This document shows positions 45,785-56,216 of a stretch of 64,000 nucleotides of DNA, one piece after another (position 1 is the stretch's first letter; each line of letters begins with the position of its first letter). Under the pieces are notes generated by a model, which made no database searches, was not told where the DNA came from, and worked only from the letters and a program-made list of their open reading frames with translations. The DNA is from Ornithorhynchus anatinus. Its lineage: Eukaryota; Chordata; Mammalia; Monotremata; Ornithorhynchidae. Location: contig NW_024396730.1 of assembly GCF_004115215.2 (NCBI RefSeq), forward strand, positions 124,001-188,000, in the 5' to 3' direction. Both the position numbers and the translations under genes were made by a program.

Positions 45785-46679
45785 CTAAGAGGGATTCAGG
45801 TTGGAAATAGGAGTGTCCCGTTTCCAAAATGTCCTCATTCTCCTGTCACCCTGAATTATCAAGAACGGACTCACGGCTGAGAAGGTGAAAGCCAACACCA
45901 TGTGGCTGTTCACCAGCAGAGAGGACTTCTCTTTCATGTTTAGTAAGACACTGAGCATGATGGTCTGCCTCCCATAGAGGAGGACATAGAGGGTGACCAG
46001 GGTCACAACACTCTTGGCCACCCTGACCTCAGGCATTGCCCTGGAGGACCTTCTGGGCATGTGGAGGTGTTGGACCTGCCGGTGGTGCCTGTGCAGAATA
46101 AACACCATGTAGCTGCTGACCAAGCTCATGAGCACCACAAAGAATGCGTGACAGAGGAAGAGCACGATGGCTATGAGCAGGGTGGTTTCTGCACTGATGC
46201 TGACTTTGGAGCAATATTTTTGGTCCAGCAAGAGTTGAACACTGCTGCCATTCTGGGGGCCTGAAACATTCATGATGGCATCAGAAATCAGTGAGCAGGC
46301 TGAGGCCCCAGGACAGAAGGCAGGAGGGGATGATGCACTGGGGCAACCTGGCTTTGAGAGTCACCCACTGGGGTGTCCTGGGGCTGATGGTGATGGCCTG
46401 GACCACACTCAGGCGGCAGGTGTTGCAGATGGCCAGACTCTGGCCCACTCTGTACAGATATATGAGGATTTTACAGCCAACATTGCTCAGGAAATTCCTC
46501 AGTCCCCAAGCTGACAAGATCTCAGGCAATCCCCTGGTAGGAAGTACTATGGCATTGGACAGGGCCAAGTGGAAGAGGATCAAGTCGGAGGAGCTGAGCT
46601 TCAGGCTGGCAGAGATCCTGTGGGTATAGAACAGGAGGAGGAGACCCCAACGCCCATCTGTAATAGCAGCACAAAACCA
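45785..46679 (-). pseudogene. V1R-A, V1R pseudogene running into the gap
   Basis: Closest relative of V1R-B, about 9 percent different over the first 270 bp compared. The distal frame (45785-46273) is open from MNVSGP (loop 2) to the stop and keeps YCSK, SSYMVFILHRHHRQVQHLH, the TM6 block and SPFLIIQGDRR. The proximal part (TM1 to loop 2) is in another frame because of one extra base near 46275 and a 13-bp loss near 46645 that removes the GN of TM1. The first few codons are in the N run. Two independent frame changes make assembly error alone an unlikely cause, although this contig end looks noisy. Confidence 0.9.
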
Positions 46680-46779
46680 NNNNNNNNNNNNNNNNNNNNN
46701 NNNNNNNNNNNNNNNNNNNNNNNNNNNNNNNNNNNNNNNNNNNNNNNNNNNNNNNNNNNNNNNNNNNNNNNNNNNNNNN
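46680..46779. other. Assembly gap (100 N)
   Basis: Exactly 100 Ns, the usual placeholder for a gap of unknown length. To its left is V1R-A at its start codon end; to its right is the tail segment which in units 1 and B lies about 9-10 kb from the receptor. Confidence 0.98.
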
Positions 46780-48530
46780 TCTTCATCTGAAAAATGGAGA
46801 GTCAAAACCTGTTCTTCCTCCCTCTTGAATGGTTGACCCTTGTGGGACAGGGATCGTGCCAAATTTGATTAACTTTATCTACCAGAGTGCATAGAACAGT
46901 CCTTTGCAATAGTAAGTGCATTACAATGCCATAAACAAATAAGCTGACACCTGCAGCAGCTTCCTAGGAAAGGAGAATTGCAACTCAGACGAGCCCTACT
47001 GGTAGCATAAAAAGCAGTGTGTCCTAGAATAGAGCACAGGCCTAGTAGTCAGAAAGACCTGGGTTCTAATCCTGGCTCTGCCATGTGCTCTGCTGGATGA
47101 CCTTGAGCAAGGCACTTCACTTCTCTGTACCTCAGTTACCTATCTGTAAAATGAGGATTAAGATTGTAAGCCCCATGTGGGACAGGGATTTTCCAACCCA
47201 GATTTGCTTGGATCCACCTCAGTGGTTTAAAACAGTGCCGGCACGTAAAGCAACACTTAACAAATACCACAATTATTACTATTATTATTATCATTATTAG
47301 TAGTAAAAAGGACAGGGACAGTTGAATTGATCAATCAATGAGGATTATAGAGTGAATCTCTGCCTGCAGAGCACTGGACTAAGCACTTGGGAAAATGCTA
47401 TAAAAGTAGAAAACATGACCCTCAGGGAGCTTACAATATTATGTGGGAGATAGGTGCACATTAATAATAACAATAATAATGGTACTTGTTAAGCATTTAC
47501 TATGTGCCAAACCCTGTTCTAAGTGCTGAGTTAGATACAAACTAATCACGGTGGACACAGTCCCTGACCCACATAGAGCTCATGGTCTCACAGTCCAACC
47601 TGATTATCTCATATCTACCTCAGTGCTTAGAACAGTGCTTGGCACCTAGTAGGTGCTTGAAAAATGTCATCTATTATTAATCCAGATGAGGTAACCGAGG
47701 CTCAGAGAAATTAAAATAATTGTCCAAACTCACATGAGAGGAGCCAGGAGCCAGGATTAGAACCCAAGGTTTTTCTGATTCCCAGGCCCGTGCTCTATCC
47801 ACCAGGTTACACTGCTTCTCACAACTTGTGCAGGTGGCTGAAAGACGAATGCTACAGTGATTCATAGGAGGCTGGCAGGGTCAAACGATGAATAAGGGGT
47901 ACGTTCAGTCAGTATGGGTTTGAACGTTTCCTAAGATGAGGAAAAGATGAGGCTGCTGACAATGAAATAAACATGTTTGAGGGAGCCTTCTTTGCCAACG
48001 TGGACTCTGATCCCCACATGGGACAGGGACGCTTTCCCCTCTGGTCATCTCGTACTTACCACTGCTCTTAGTACAGTGCTTGGCACATGGTGAGGACTTA
48101 ACAAACACCACTATCACATTCAGCTTTCATACTGAGTCAGAGACAGCAGTGTGTCCTAGTGGAAAAGGCCAGGTGCGAGGTTCAGAGGACCAGAGTTCCA
48201 ATCCAGGCTCTGCCACTTATCTGCTGTGTGACCTTGGGCAAGTCACTTCATTTCACTGTGCCTCCATTGCCTCATCAATAAAATGGGGATTAAGACTGTG
48301 AGTCCCATGTGGGACAGGGACTGTGTCCAACCTGATTAGCTTGTATCTATCCCAGAGCTTGGTACAGTACCTGGCACTTCGAAACTGCTTAACTAATACC
48401 ATTACAAAAGAGAAAAGGGTGTTGACTTCAACTTCAGTGCAAGTAAAATAGAGATCTTGTCCCTTCCTGGTAACCCCCCCCGCCCCTCCCACCCCCCCCC
48501 CGAGTCATTCATTCATTAGATCAGATTTAT
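46780..48530. repeat. Unit A tail segment
   Basis: Aligns with 26271-28830 but lacks the Mon-1 of 27536-27809 and the L2 of 28089-28690. Constituents: Mon-1 (+) 47009-47300, old L2 tail (-) 47315-47462, Mon-1 (-) 47466-47820, unique 47821-48060, Mon-1 (+) 48144-48410. The first 500 bp differ from unit 1 by many single-base indels in short runs, which suggests a low-coverage contig end. Confidence 0.85.
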
Positions 48531-48618
48531 TGACTACCTACTGTGCTCAGAGCACTGTACTAAGCCCTAGGGAAAGTGCAATACAACAATAAGTTCCCTA
48601 GGGAAAGTGCAATACAAC
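48500..48618 (-). repeat. L2 3' tail at the junction of units A and B
   Basis: ATTCATTCATTAGATCAGATTTATTGA followed by two copies of CCCTAGGGAAAGTGCAATACAACA. A C-rich run of about 35 bp (48473-48502) precedes it. Confidence 0.7.
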
Positions 48619-51349
48619 AGTTCCAGGCCAGGAGGAGGAGGTGGGAAAGGGGTCGGCTGTGAGATAGATGAGATCATGGCACAGAGAGCAAGCTGGTGCT
48701 AGAGGAGTAAAGTGTGAGGGCTGGGTTGTTCTAGGAGATCAGCGAGGGAAAGTAGGAGGGGGCGAGCCAGGTGAGTGCTTTAAAGCCAACAGTAAGGAGT
48801 TTCTGTTTGATATAGGATGAATTTTCTACTGTTGATAAAAGGATGAATGGTTAGTGATGACTTTCACCCATTCATTCTCTCAAAACCTAAGCTCCTTGTG
48901 GATAAATTCCGTATCTACAGACACTCTTTTATTGTACTCTCCCAGGTGCTTAGTACAGTGATCTAGCACAAAAGCTACCTGCCTCCCTTCCCATATGGGA
49001 TCAGTGTGGATCCTCAACCCACTCCACTGTACTCCAACTCAGAATTGGTGAGGGCAGAGACTGTATTGTGTTGAGGGATAGGGAGATCGAATGTGTGCCA
49101 AAGTAGGGGAGTGAGCGATATGGGCTGGAGCAGGAGGTCGGTGGAATTGAGAGTGTGAAGAAGCGGGCAGTGGGAAGGTTGTCAGGAACACTCACATGGA
49201 TGTTTGAGTCCTACATATTGCAGAGCCCTGGCAGAGCCAGGATTAGAACCCAGGTCCTCTGACTCTTTTCCCTAGGTCACTCTGGTTCTCAAGATATAAG
49301 ATAAACAGGCTGGATTCAGTCCCTCTTCCACATGGAGCTCACAATCTAAAGGGGAAGGAGAATGGGGAATTGAATTTCCATTTTATAGATGAGGAAAGTG
49401 AGATACGGCAAAGCAAAGTGATTTGTCCAAGGTCGCACATCTGACAAGTGGTGAAGCCAGCATAGAACCAGTGTCCTCTGATTCCCAGGCCCGTGCTCCT
49501 TCCACTAGGTTATGCTGCTTCTCAAGATATAAGATAAATAGGCTGGAATTCGGTCCCGGGTCCATTTGGAGCTCAGAATCTAAAAGGATAGGTGAATGGG
49601 CATTGAATTCCCATTTTACAGATGAGGAAACTGAGGCACAGAGGAAGGGAAGTGACTTCCCCAAGGTCACCCAGCAGACAAGTGGAGGAGCTGGGATAAG
49701 AACCCAGGTCCTCGGGCTCCCAGGCATTTCCATTAGACCATACTGCCTTGATGAGTCCCTCCATCAGAGTCCATGCAGAGGTTGGCAGGAATTGCCTGCA
49801 GTGCTCCCTTTGTCCCAGACTGGCCTTTCCAGGTTGTCTGGAAACATGGGCATTTCCAGAACAGCTGGATGAAATTTTTCTAACCAACAGGGAGAATTCC
49901 CATCGACATAACTGAGGGAGAGCAGGCTCAATTGTACCAAAACATCATAGGGGAGGTTTGATTCCTTCTTGTGGAAGCCGCAACTACCATCTCAGTCCTC
50001 TAGACGATAAACTCAGGGTGGGTAGGGAACAGGTCTACCAACACTCTTTGTACTCCCCCAAGCACTTAGTCCAGTGCTCTGCACACAGCGAGCACTTAAT
50101 AATAACCCTTGACTAATTGCTCAATCAATTTGCCTTTTAGACTGTAAGCCCCCTGTGGTCTGGGAACATATAATGATAATAATAAAAATAATGATGGTAT
50201 GTGTTAAGGATTTACTATGTGCCAAGCACTGTTCTAAGCACTGGGGTAGATACAAGGGAATCAGGTTGTCCCACGTGGGGCTCACAGTTTTAGTCCCCAT
50301 TTTACAGATGAGGTGACCGAGGCCCAGAGAAGTTAAGTGACTTGCCCAAAGTCACACAGCTGCCAAGAGGCAGAGCCAGGATTCTCTGACTCCCAAGCCC
50401 AGGCACTTTCAAATAAGCCTTAGCTATCAGCTTCGTTATATTGTAGTCTCCCCTGTGCGTAGTACAGTGCTCGGCACACAACAAGAGCCCAATAAATACC
50501 GTTGATCTACTGAATTCTCTCTCTAGACTGTAAGCTCCTTGTGAGCAGAGGCATGTCTACCAACTATGTTTGTTATATTGTATTCTCCCAAGCACACATG
50601 GTGAACATTCCATATATACAATCAATTGACTGATTGATCTCAGCTGCCACCATTACCCTTACTCAGCCCTGCTTTAGGCATTTGGGGACACAGGGCAACA
50701 CTGATATGGTGCTGTCCAAATTGGGACACCTGGTCATCTTCTCTGAGTGGGAAATATTGTGGCCTAGCACAAAGAGGATCTGTGTTCCAATTGCAGCTCT
50801 GCCAATTCCTTGCTGCGTGATCTTGGGCAAGTCACTTCATTTCTCTGTGCCACACTTTCCTCAGCTGTAAAATGGGGATTCAATACTTGTCCTCCTTCCT
50901 CCTTAGTTCTTGTCCCACATGGAGTTCACAGGCTGTGTCAGACCTAATAGACATGCACCTACCCTGGGAAGCAGCGTGGTCTAGGGGATACAGCACAGGT
51001 CTTGGAATCGGCATGACCTGTGTTCTAATCCCAGCTCTGCCACTTGTCTGCTGTGTGACCTTGAGCAAATGACTTCACGTCCCTGGGCCTCACTTACCTC
51101 ATAAAGTAAAATGGGGATTAAGACTGTGAGCTCCATGTGGGACGGGGACTGTGTCCAACCTGATGGTCTTGTATCCACCCCAGAGCTTTGAGCTGTGTTT
51201 GACACCTAGTAAGCTTGTAACAAATTTCATCAGTATTATTATTATCCTAGTGCTCAGGACAGTGTTTGACACAGAGAAAAGTGCTTCACAAATACGACAA
51301 TTATTATTACCAATATTAGCGAAGGGAGGCGGCTTTCCTGGTACGTACC
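48619..51349. repeat. Unit B 3' flank of V1R-B (duplicated)
   Basis: Copy of 43018-45784 with the same order of parts: old L2 (-) 48620-48825; L2 tail near 48895-48965; Mon-1 (-) pieces at 49215-49290, 49300-49515 and 49530-49745; unique to 49990; L2 tail (+) 49995-50130; Mon-1 (-) 50166-50420; L2 tails (+) 50425-50645; Mon-1 (+) 50752-50940 and 50968-51240. Confidence 0.85.
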
Positions 51350-52279
51350 CTAAGAGGGATTCCGGTTGGAAACAGGAGAGTCCCGTTTCCAAAATGTCCT
51401 CATTCTTCTGTCACCCTGAATGATCAGGAACGGACTCACGGCTGAGAAAGTGAAACCCAACACCATGTGGCTGTTCATCAGCAGAGAGGACTTCTCTTTC
51501 ATGTTTAGTAAGATGCTGAGCATGATGGTCTGCCTCCCATAGAGGAGGACATATAGGGTGACCAGGGCTACGACCCTCTTGGCCGCCCTGACCTCGGGCA
51601 TAGCCCCAGGGGACCGTCCGGGCGCATGGAGATGTCGGACCTGCCGGTGGTGCCTGTGCAGGATAAACACCATGTAGCTGCTGGCCACACTCATGAGCCC
51701 CACGAAGAACCCGTCACGGAGGAAGAGCACGATGGCTATGAGCAGGGTGGTTTCTGCACTGATGCTGACTTTGGAGCAAAATTTGTGGTCCAGCATGAGT
51801 TGAACATTGCTGCTGTTCCGGGGCCCTGTAACATTCATGATCGCATCGAAATCAATGAGCAGGCTGAGGCCCCAGGACAGGAGGCAGGAAGGGATGATGC
51901 ACTGGGGCAACCTGGCTTTAAGCGTGGCCCACCAGGGAGTACCGGGACTGATGGTAATGGCCTGGACCACGCTCAAGAGGCAGGTGCTGCAGATAGCCAG
52001 ACCCCGGCCCACTCGGTAAGGATACATGAGGATTTTACAGCCAGCATTGCTCAGGAAATTCCTCAGTCCCCAAGCTGACAATATCTCGGGCAATCCCCTG
52101 GTAAGAAGTACTATGGCATTGGACAGGGCCAAGTGGAAGAGGATCAAGTCGGAGGAGCCGAGCTTCAGGATGGCAGAGACCCTGTGGGTATAGAACAGGA
52201 GGAGGAAAATATTTCCTGAGACCCCAACACCCATCTGTAAGATCAGCACAAAACCAACAGCCAGGTCAGGGGCATCCAT
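51350..52279 (-). CDS. V1R-B, intact vomeronasal type-1 receptor
   Basis: A single-exon coding region of 309 residues, the normal V1R length. V1Rs are seven-transmembrane G-protein-coupled receptors of vomeronasal sensory neurons; the family signals through Gi2, and ligands here are unknown. Seen: GN at 22-23 in TM1; LALSN and LTRG at 51-62 in TM2; C81 and C168, the conserved loop disulphide pair; RVGRGLAICSTCLLSV at 89-104 in TM3; possible N-glycosylation at N149 and N155 in the second extracellular loop; FFVGLMSVASSYMV at 191-204 in TM5; RHHRQVRHLH at 209-218; EVRAAKRVVALVTLYVLLYG at 229-248 in TM6; and the family hallmark SPFLII at 282-287 in TM7. The ATG at 52277-52279 is the only one giving full TM1. 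Odd: P87 in TM3 where both paralogues have Leu. The 5' flank suggests an intron ending 48 nt before the ATG. Confidence 0.96.
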   Translation of the reverse strand: MDAPDLAVGFVLILQMGVGVSGNIFLLLFYTHRVSAILKLGSSDLILFHLALSNAIVLLTRGLPEILSAWGLRNFLSNAGCKILMYPYRVGRGLAICSTCLLSVVQAITISPGTPWWATLKARLPQCIIPSCLLSWGLSLLIDFDAIMNVTGPRNSSNVQLMLDHKFCSKVSISAETTLLIAIVLFLRDGFFVGLMSVASSYMVFILHRHHRQVRHLHAPGRSPGAMPEVRAAKRVVALVTLYVLLYGRQTIMLSILLNMKEKSSLLMNSHMVLGFTFSAVSPFLIIQGDRRMRTFWKRDSPVSNRNPS

Positions 52280-52327
52280 TTTCGGTCATTTCCAATTGGA
52301 AGAATAGAAGGGCGCCCACAAAACTAC

Positions 52328-52329
52328 CT
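52328..52329 (-). promoter_or_regulatory. Candidate splice acceptor of V1R-B
   Basis: In gene orientation a (CT)n tract and CTTCTCCCCTCCCAG precede GTAGTTTTGTGG, 48 nt before the ATG. V1R-1 has CCCGG at the same place. This fits the usual V1R layout of a non-coding exon spliced to a single coding exon. Confidence 0.5.
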
Positions 52330-52340
52330 GGGAGGGGAGA

Positions 52341-52341
<1 letters not shown>

Positions 52342-52372
<31 letters not shown>
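52342..52372. repeat. (AG)n microsatellite in the V1R-B 5' flank
   Basis: About 15 AG units on the plus strand, a CT tract in gene orientation, just upstream of the acceptor. It is much reduced in V1R-1, where GAGT units replace it. Confidence 0.9.
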
Positions 52373-52376
<4 letters not shown>

Positions 52377-52455
52377 TGAGTGATAAAGGATATTGAGGGA
52401 GAGAGAGAGGGAGATCATTTTTTACTTTTCAATAACAAATCTCTAAGTCACTTTT

Positions 52456-53625
52456 TTATAGTATTTGTTATGTGCTTACTATGATAATAATTATTATTGT
52501 AGTTGTTGTACTTATCAAGTGCTTACGCTGTTCCAGATATTTTACTAAGCACAGGGGTACATACAAGATAATCAGGTTGGTCACAGTTCCTGTCCCACAT
52601 AGGGGTCACAGTCTGAATCCCTATTTTACAGACAAGGTAACTGAGACAGAGAGAAGTGAAGAGACTCCCCCAAGCTCACCCAGCAAACAAGTGGTGGATT
52701 CAGGATTAGAACCCAGGACTGCTGAATCCCAGGCCCATACTCTCTCCATTAATCCAAGCTACTTACAAAACCAAATCAGCCCCAAATTTCTGTTCAGTTC
52801 TTTTCTTCAGTCCAAGCCAACCACAGTGCCCTGATAAGTGCTCTGAGGAAGAAGAATAGCATGTTCTAATGGAGAGCACAAGGGCTCAGGAGACGGAAGA
52901 ACCTGGGTTCTCATCCTGGATCTACCACTTGTCTGTTATGTGACCTTGGGAAAGTCACTTCCCTTCTCGGTACCTCAGTTACTTCACCTATAAAATGGAG
53001 ATTAAGACTTAGAGCCCGATGTCAAACAGACTGGATCCAAGCTGATGAGTTTATATCTACCCCGGCACTTAGTACAGTGCCTGGCACATAGTAATTGCTT
53101 AACAAGTACCATAAAAAAGAGAATACTCCAGGATACAAAAGGCTCTCAGAATTTTGGGGAAGTTTGTCATGAATGTTCATCGTTCTTGGAAGGACTCAGC
53201 AGGGAGAGATGCGTCTACCTGGGATTGAGCTAGAGTAAAATGAAGGTTGAAGTGTAGGACTGAATGAGGAAGTGACTTGGTTTTTAATCCCCTGCTTCGC
53301 TGGGTTAATGAGAGAATCTATAGAACAAAATACTTTGTGATAAATTGTGATACTTGTTGAGTGTTTACTATGTGCAAAGCACTTTATTAAGTGCTGGGGC
53401 AGATACAAAATAATGAGCTCAGACAGAGTCCCTGTCCCACATGGAGCTCACAGTCTAAATACAAGGGAGGACAGATATTGAATCCCTATTTTACAGATGA
53501 GGAAATTGAAGCACAGAGAAGTGCCTTGCCAAAGGACCCATATAGAGCAGGTGATTGACAGAGTCAGGATTAAAACCTGGATCCTCTGACCCCCTCGCCT
53601 GTGCTCTCTCGGCTATCTGAGACCA
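52456..53625. repeat. Mon-1 series in the V1R-B 5' flank
   Basis: 52456-52755 is an uninterrupted minus-strand Mon-1. 52850-53118 is a plus-strand Mon-1. 53335-53625 is a minus-strand Mon-1. All three have interrupted orthologous copies in unit 1 (17553-18047, 19191-19737 and 19985-21450). Confidence 0.85.
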
Positions 53626-53689
53626 AGGTACAAGAGGACATCAGAAATTCCACTCTAGCTCAGACCAGTGGTCAATCCAGCCCAATAGT

Positions 53690-54167
53690 TGTGGAAGCAC
53701 AAGGGTCATGGTCCTGCATTTGCCCTCCTTCTCTCTGAGCCCTCTCAGCTCTAAGCCTGCTTGATCACCTCTTGGTGTGATTGCCAAGGCAATCAACTTC
53801 ACAACCCATCTTCCCTTTGTTCTTTAGGTCTGCTGAAAGAAGTAGCCAAAAACAAGATGAAACTACTCCCTTAGTTGGGCTGGGTGGGGTTTATTCACCT
53901 TAAGGAGGAGGTGAGGGGCTGGATGGAAAACCCGTTTCCAAGGAGTTATTGCTACCTATCCTTATGTATTTATCCTTCATTGTACTCTACGATTAAATTA
54001 GAAGCTCTGGATTACTCAGAGTTGAGCTGGCCTTTACCAGCAGAGGAAACTCTGCCCGTCAACCACCACTCCCTACTAGTGCTAGAAGGAGCGCTTGTAA
54101 TAATAAACGTGTCTCTGACATAATCTGCTCAAATAAAATGCAGAGTCCATGAAGTTTTTCTACCACA
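53690..54167 (+). mobile_element. Solo LTR fossil in the V1R-B 5' flank
   Basis: A 478-bp block beginning TGTGG and ending CCACA, flanked by the perfect 4-bp duplicate TAGT (53686-53689 and 54168-54171). Unit 1 has the uninterrupted site near 21510-21530 (TGGT). AATAAA-type signals near 54100 and 54135 support plus orientation. A 4-bp duplicate is typical of class I (gamma-like) ERVs. It does not resemble the 347-bp LTRs. No internal region remains, as expected after LTR-LTR recombination. Confidence 0.85.
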
Positions 54168-54296
54168 TAGTCTACCCATGATAATCTTTCTGGACATTTG
54201 GAAGAACAGAGATGGAGGTATGATTTGTCCCATTACACCCATCTCCAACTCCAGTGACCAAAAACTTTGGCTTTATCTCCTCATTATGGACCAAGG

Positions 54297-55240
54297 GGAA
54301 GCAGCATGGTCTAATGGAAAGAGCATGGGGCTGGGAGTCAGAAGGACCTGGGTTCTAATCCCAGATCCAGTTCTTGTCCACTGTGTCACCTTGGGCAACT
54401 TCTCCGGCCCTCTGTTATCTCATCTGTAAAAAAGAGATTTAGATGGTGAGCCCAATGTGGGACAGGGTCTGTGTCTGCTCTGATGAGCTTGTATTTACCC
54501 CAGGGCTTAGAATACTGCTTGACACATTGTAAGCGCTTAACAAATACCATCATTATTATTATCTGATACTTATTTTAAGGGCGCTGCTGCCCATGCTTGT
54601 GGTGTAATACTAATTTTATTATCAGCATCATCATTATTATGGTACTTTCATTCATTCCTTCATTAAATCGTATTTATTGAGCACTTCCTCATTGAGTGCT
54701 TGCTATGTATCAAGCACTCTACTAAGTGCTGGGGTAGATACAAGTTCATCAGGTCCCAAATGGAGATCACAGTGCAAGTAGGAGGAAGAAAAGGGAACCA
54801 GCATGGCCTAGTGGAAAGAGCCCAGGCCTGGAAGTCAGAGAACCTGGGTTCCAATTCCAGCTCTGCCATTTGTCTGCCATTTGACCTTGGGCAAGTTTCT
54901 GAACTTCTCTGGGCCTCAGATACCTCATCTGTGAAATGGAGAAAAATCTTCCTCCCTCCAATCTAGCCTGTGAGCACTCACTGGGAAAGGGACTGTGCCC
55001 AACCTGATTACGTTGTATCTACCACAACACTTAGAACAGTGCTTGACACATAGTAAACACTTATATTAAAACAAACAAACAAATAAAAAAAGTATTGAAT
55101 CCCATTTTACAGATGAGGGATGTGAGAAGTGAAACGACTTGCCCAAGGTCACACACAGGTTAACTGGCAGAGCCGGAGTTAGAACCCAGGTCCTCTATCT
55201 CCCGGACGCGTGCTGTTTTCATTAGCCCAACTGCTTCTCT
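54297..55240. repeat. Mon-1 series
   Basis: 54297-54570 is Mon-1 (+). 54640-54796 holds a short L2 tail and a Mon-1 (-) 3' part. 54797-55075 is Mon-1 (+) with an A-rich tail. 55085-55240 is a Mon-1 (-) head-side half. Order and orientation match 21657-22790. Confidence 0.82.
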
Positions 55241-55379
55241 GAGGGGCTGCATCTTGGTCCACGTGGAAGATCAAACAGAGACCACCAGTCACTGGACAGT
55301 GACATCACAGTGGAAGGAGCCCACTGAGCATGCTCAGTCCTCCCTGGCCAGCCCCTGCCCCAGATTGGGGCTTTACCTC

Positions 55380-55475
55380 CATCAATCAATCAGTGGTATT
55401 TATTGAGCACTTACTGTGTGCAGAGCACTGTACTAAGTACTTAGGAGAGAAAATGGAATGGAGTTGGTAGACACA
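55380..55475 (-). repeat. L2 3' tail
   Basis: Paralogue of 22931-23040; begins CAATCAATCAGTGGTATTTATTGAG. Confidence 0.82.
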
Positions 55476-55484
55476 CATTTGGGA

Positions 55485-55595
55485 CATCTCTGGAAAGGCC
55501 CATTTCCCCCTCCCTGTTGTCCCGACTATTTGACAAGTTGAGCTTCGAGTTTTCCCCCTGATGGTCTGTTGATAATTCATCCCTCTCAACCCCCC
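55485..55595. repeat. Unidentified 110-bp repeat, copy 1
   Basis: Matches 56282-56395 with about 80-85 percent identity; shared words GGGACATC, GGAAAGGCCCA, TTGTCCCGAC and TTTGACAAGT. Absent from the corresponding place in unit 1 (23040). Both copies keep an open minus-strand frame with CQIVGTT. Family unknown. Confidence 0.65.
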
Positions 55596-55794
55596 AAAAG
55601 TGAGGACCCCTGACGTGCCCACCCCACTCTTCACTACTCTGAGAGAAGAGCCCAGATCTGAAGGATGAGTGGGTCACCCGAACTGGGAAGTGAAGGGAGG
55701 TTGACAGGGAGAGCTGGTTCCATCATGTACAATTAGCCAGGAGGGGAGGGATAAGAGCAGGTCCTGAGGATGGTGAGGTTGATAGAGGGGTTGA

Positions 55795-56000
55795 CTGAGA
55801 AGAAGGAGGACGAGGAGGAAGAAGAAGAGTGAGAGGCTGGAGATCTGACTTCAGTCGGGTTGGACAGGACACATTTACCTCCGTCACTGTGTGCCTCAGA
55901 AACATAATGTGACCCAGGATTGTGCAGCAGGCAAGGGGCATTGTCAGGATTAGAACCCTAGTCCCCTGACTCCCAGCTCCATGCTCTTTCCACGAAGCAC
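55795..56000. repeat. Short GA-rich tract and Mon-1 fragment
   Basis: 55795-55835 is GAGGA-type low complexity. 55875-56000 is a minus-strand Mon-1 part. Equivalent to 23255-23582 of unit 1. Confidence 0.72.
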
Positions 56001-56107
56001 ATTCCCAGGGCTAACCAGACACTGCCCACATCCCACAGTCCCACTTAAGACCACAGAAGAAACATTGCCGCCCTGAATCCCCACTTTCCAAGTTCGGGCT
56101 CTGTCCT

Positions 56108-56115
56108 TACTCACC
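56108..56115 (-). promoter_or_regulatory. Candidate exon 1 splice donor of V1R-B
   Basis: The minus strand reads GGAGATGG then GTGAGTA, a near-consensus donor in non-repetitive sequence conserved with unit 1 (23691-23697). With the acceptor at 52328 it would define an intron of about 3.8 kb. The promoter would then lie in the unique sequence just above 56115. Confidence 0.4.
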
Positions 56116-56216
56116 CATCTCCTTCGCTCTCACTGCGGATCGATTCTAAGGCTGAGACAACTCCTTATTGGCCCCTTTTCTCATCTCTTCCCCTCCCCCA
56201 GAGAGTCATTAATGTA

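Noticed and set aside
46569-46862. Frames that run through the N gap
   Set aside because: They are open only because N codons are not read as stops; the join between the two sides is not real sequence.
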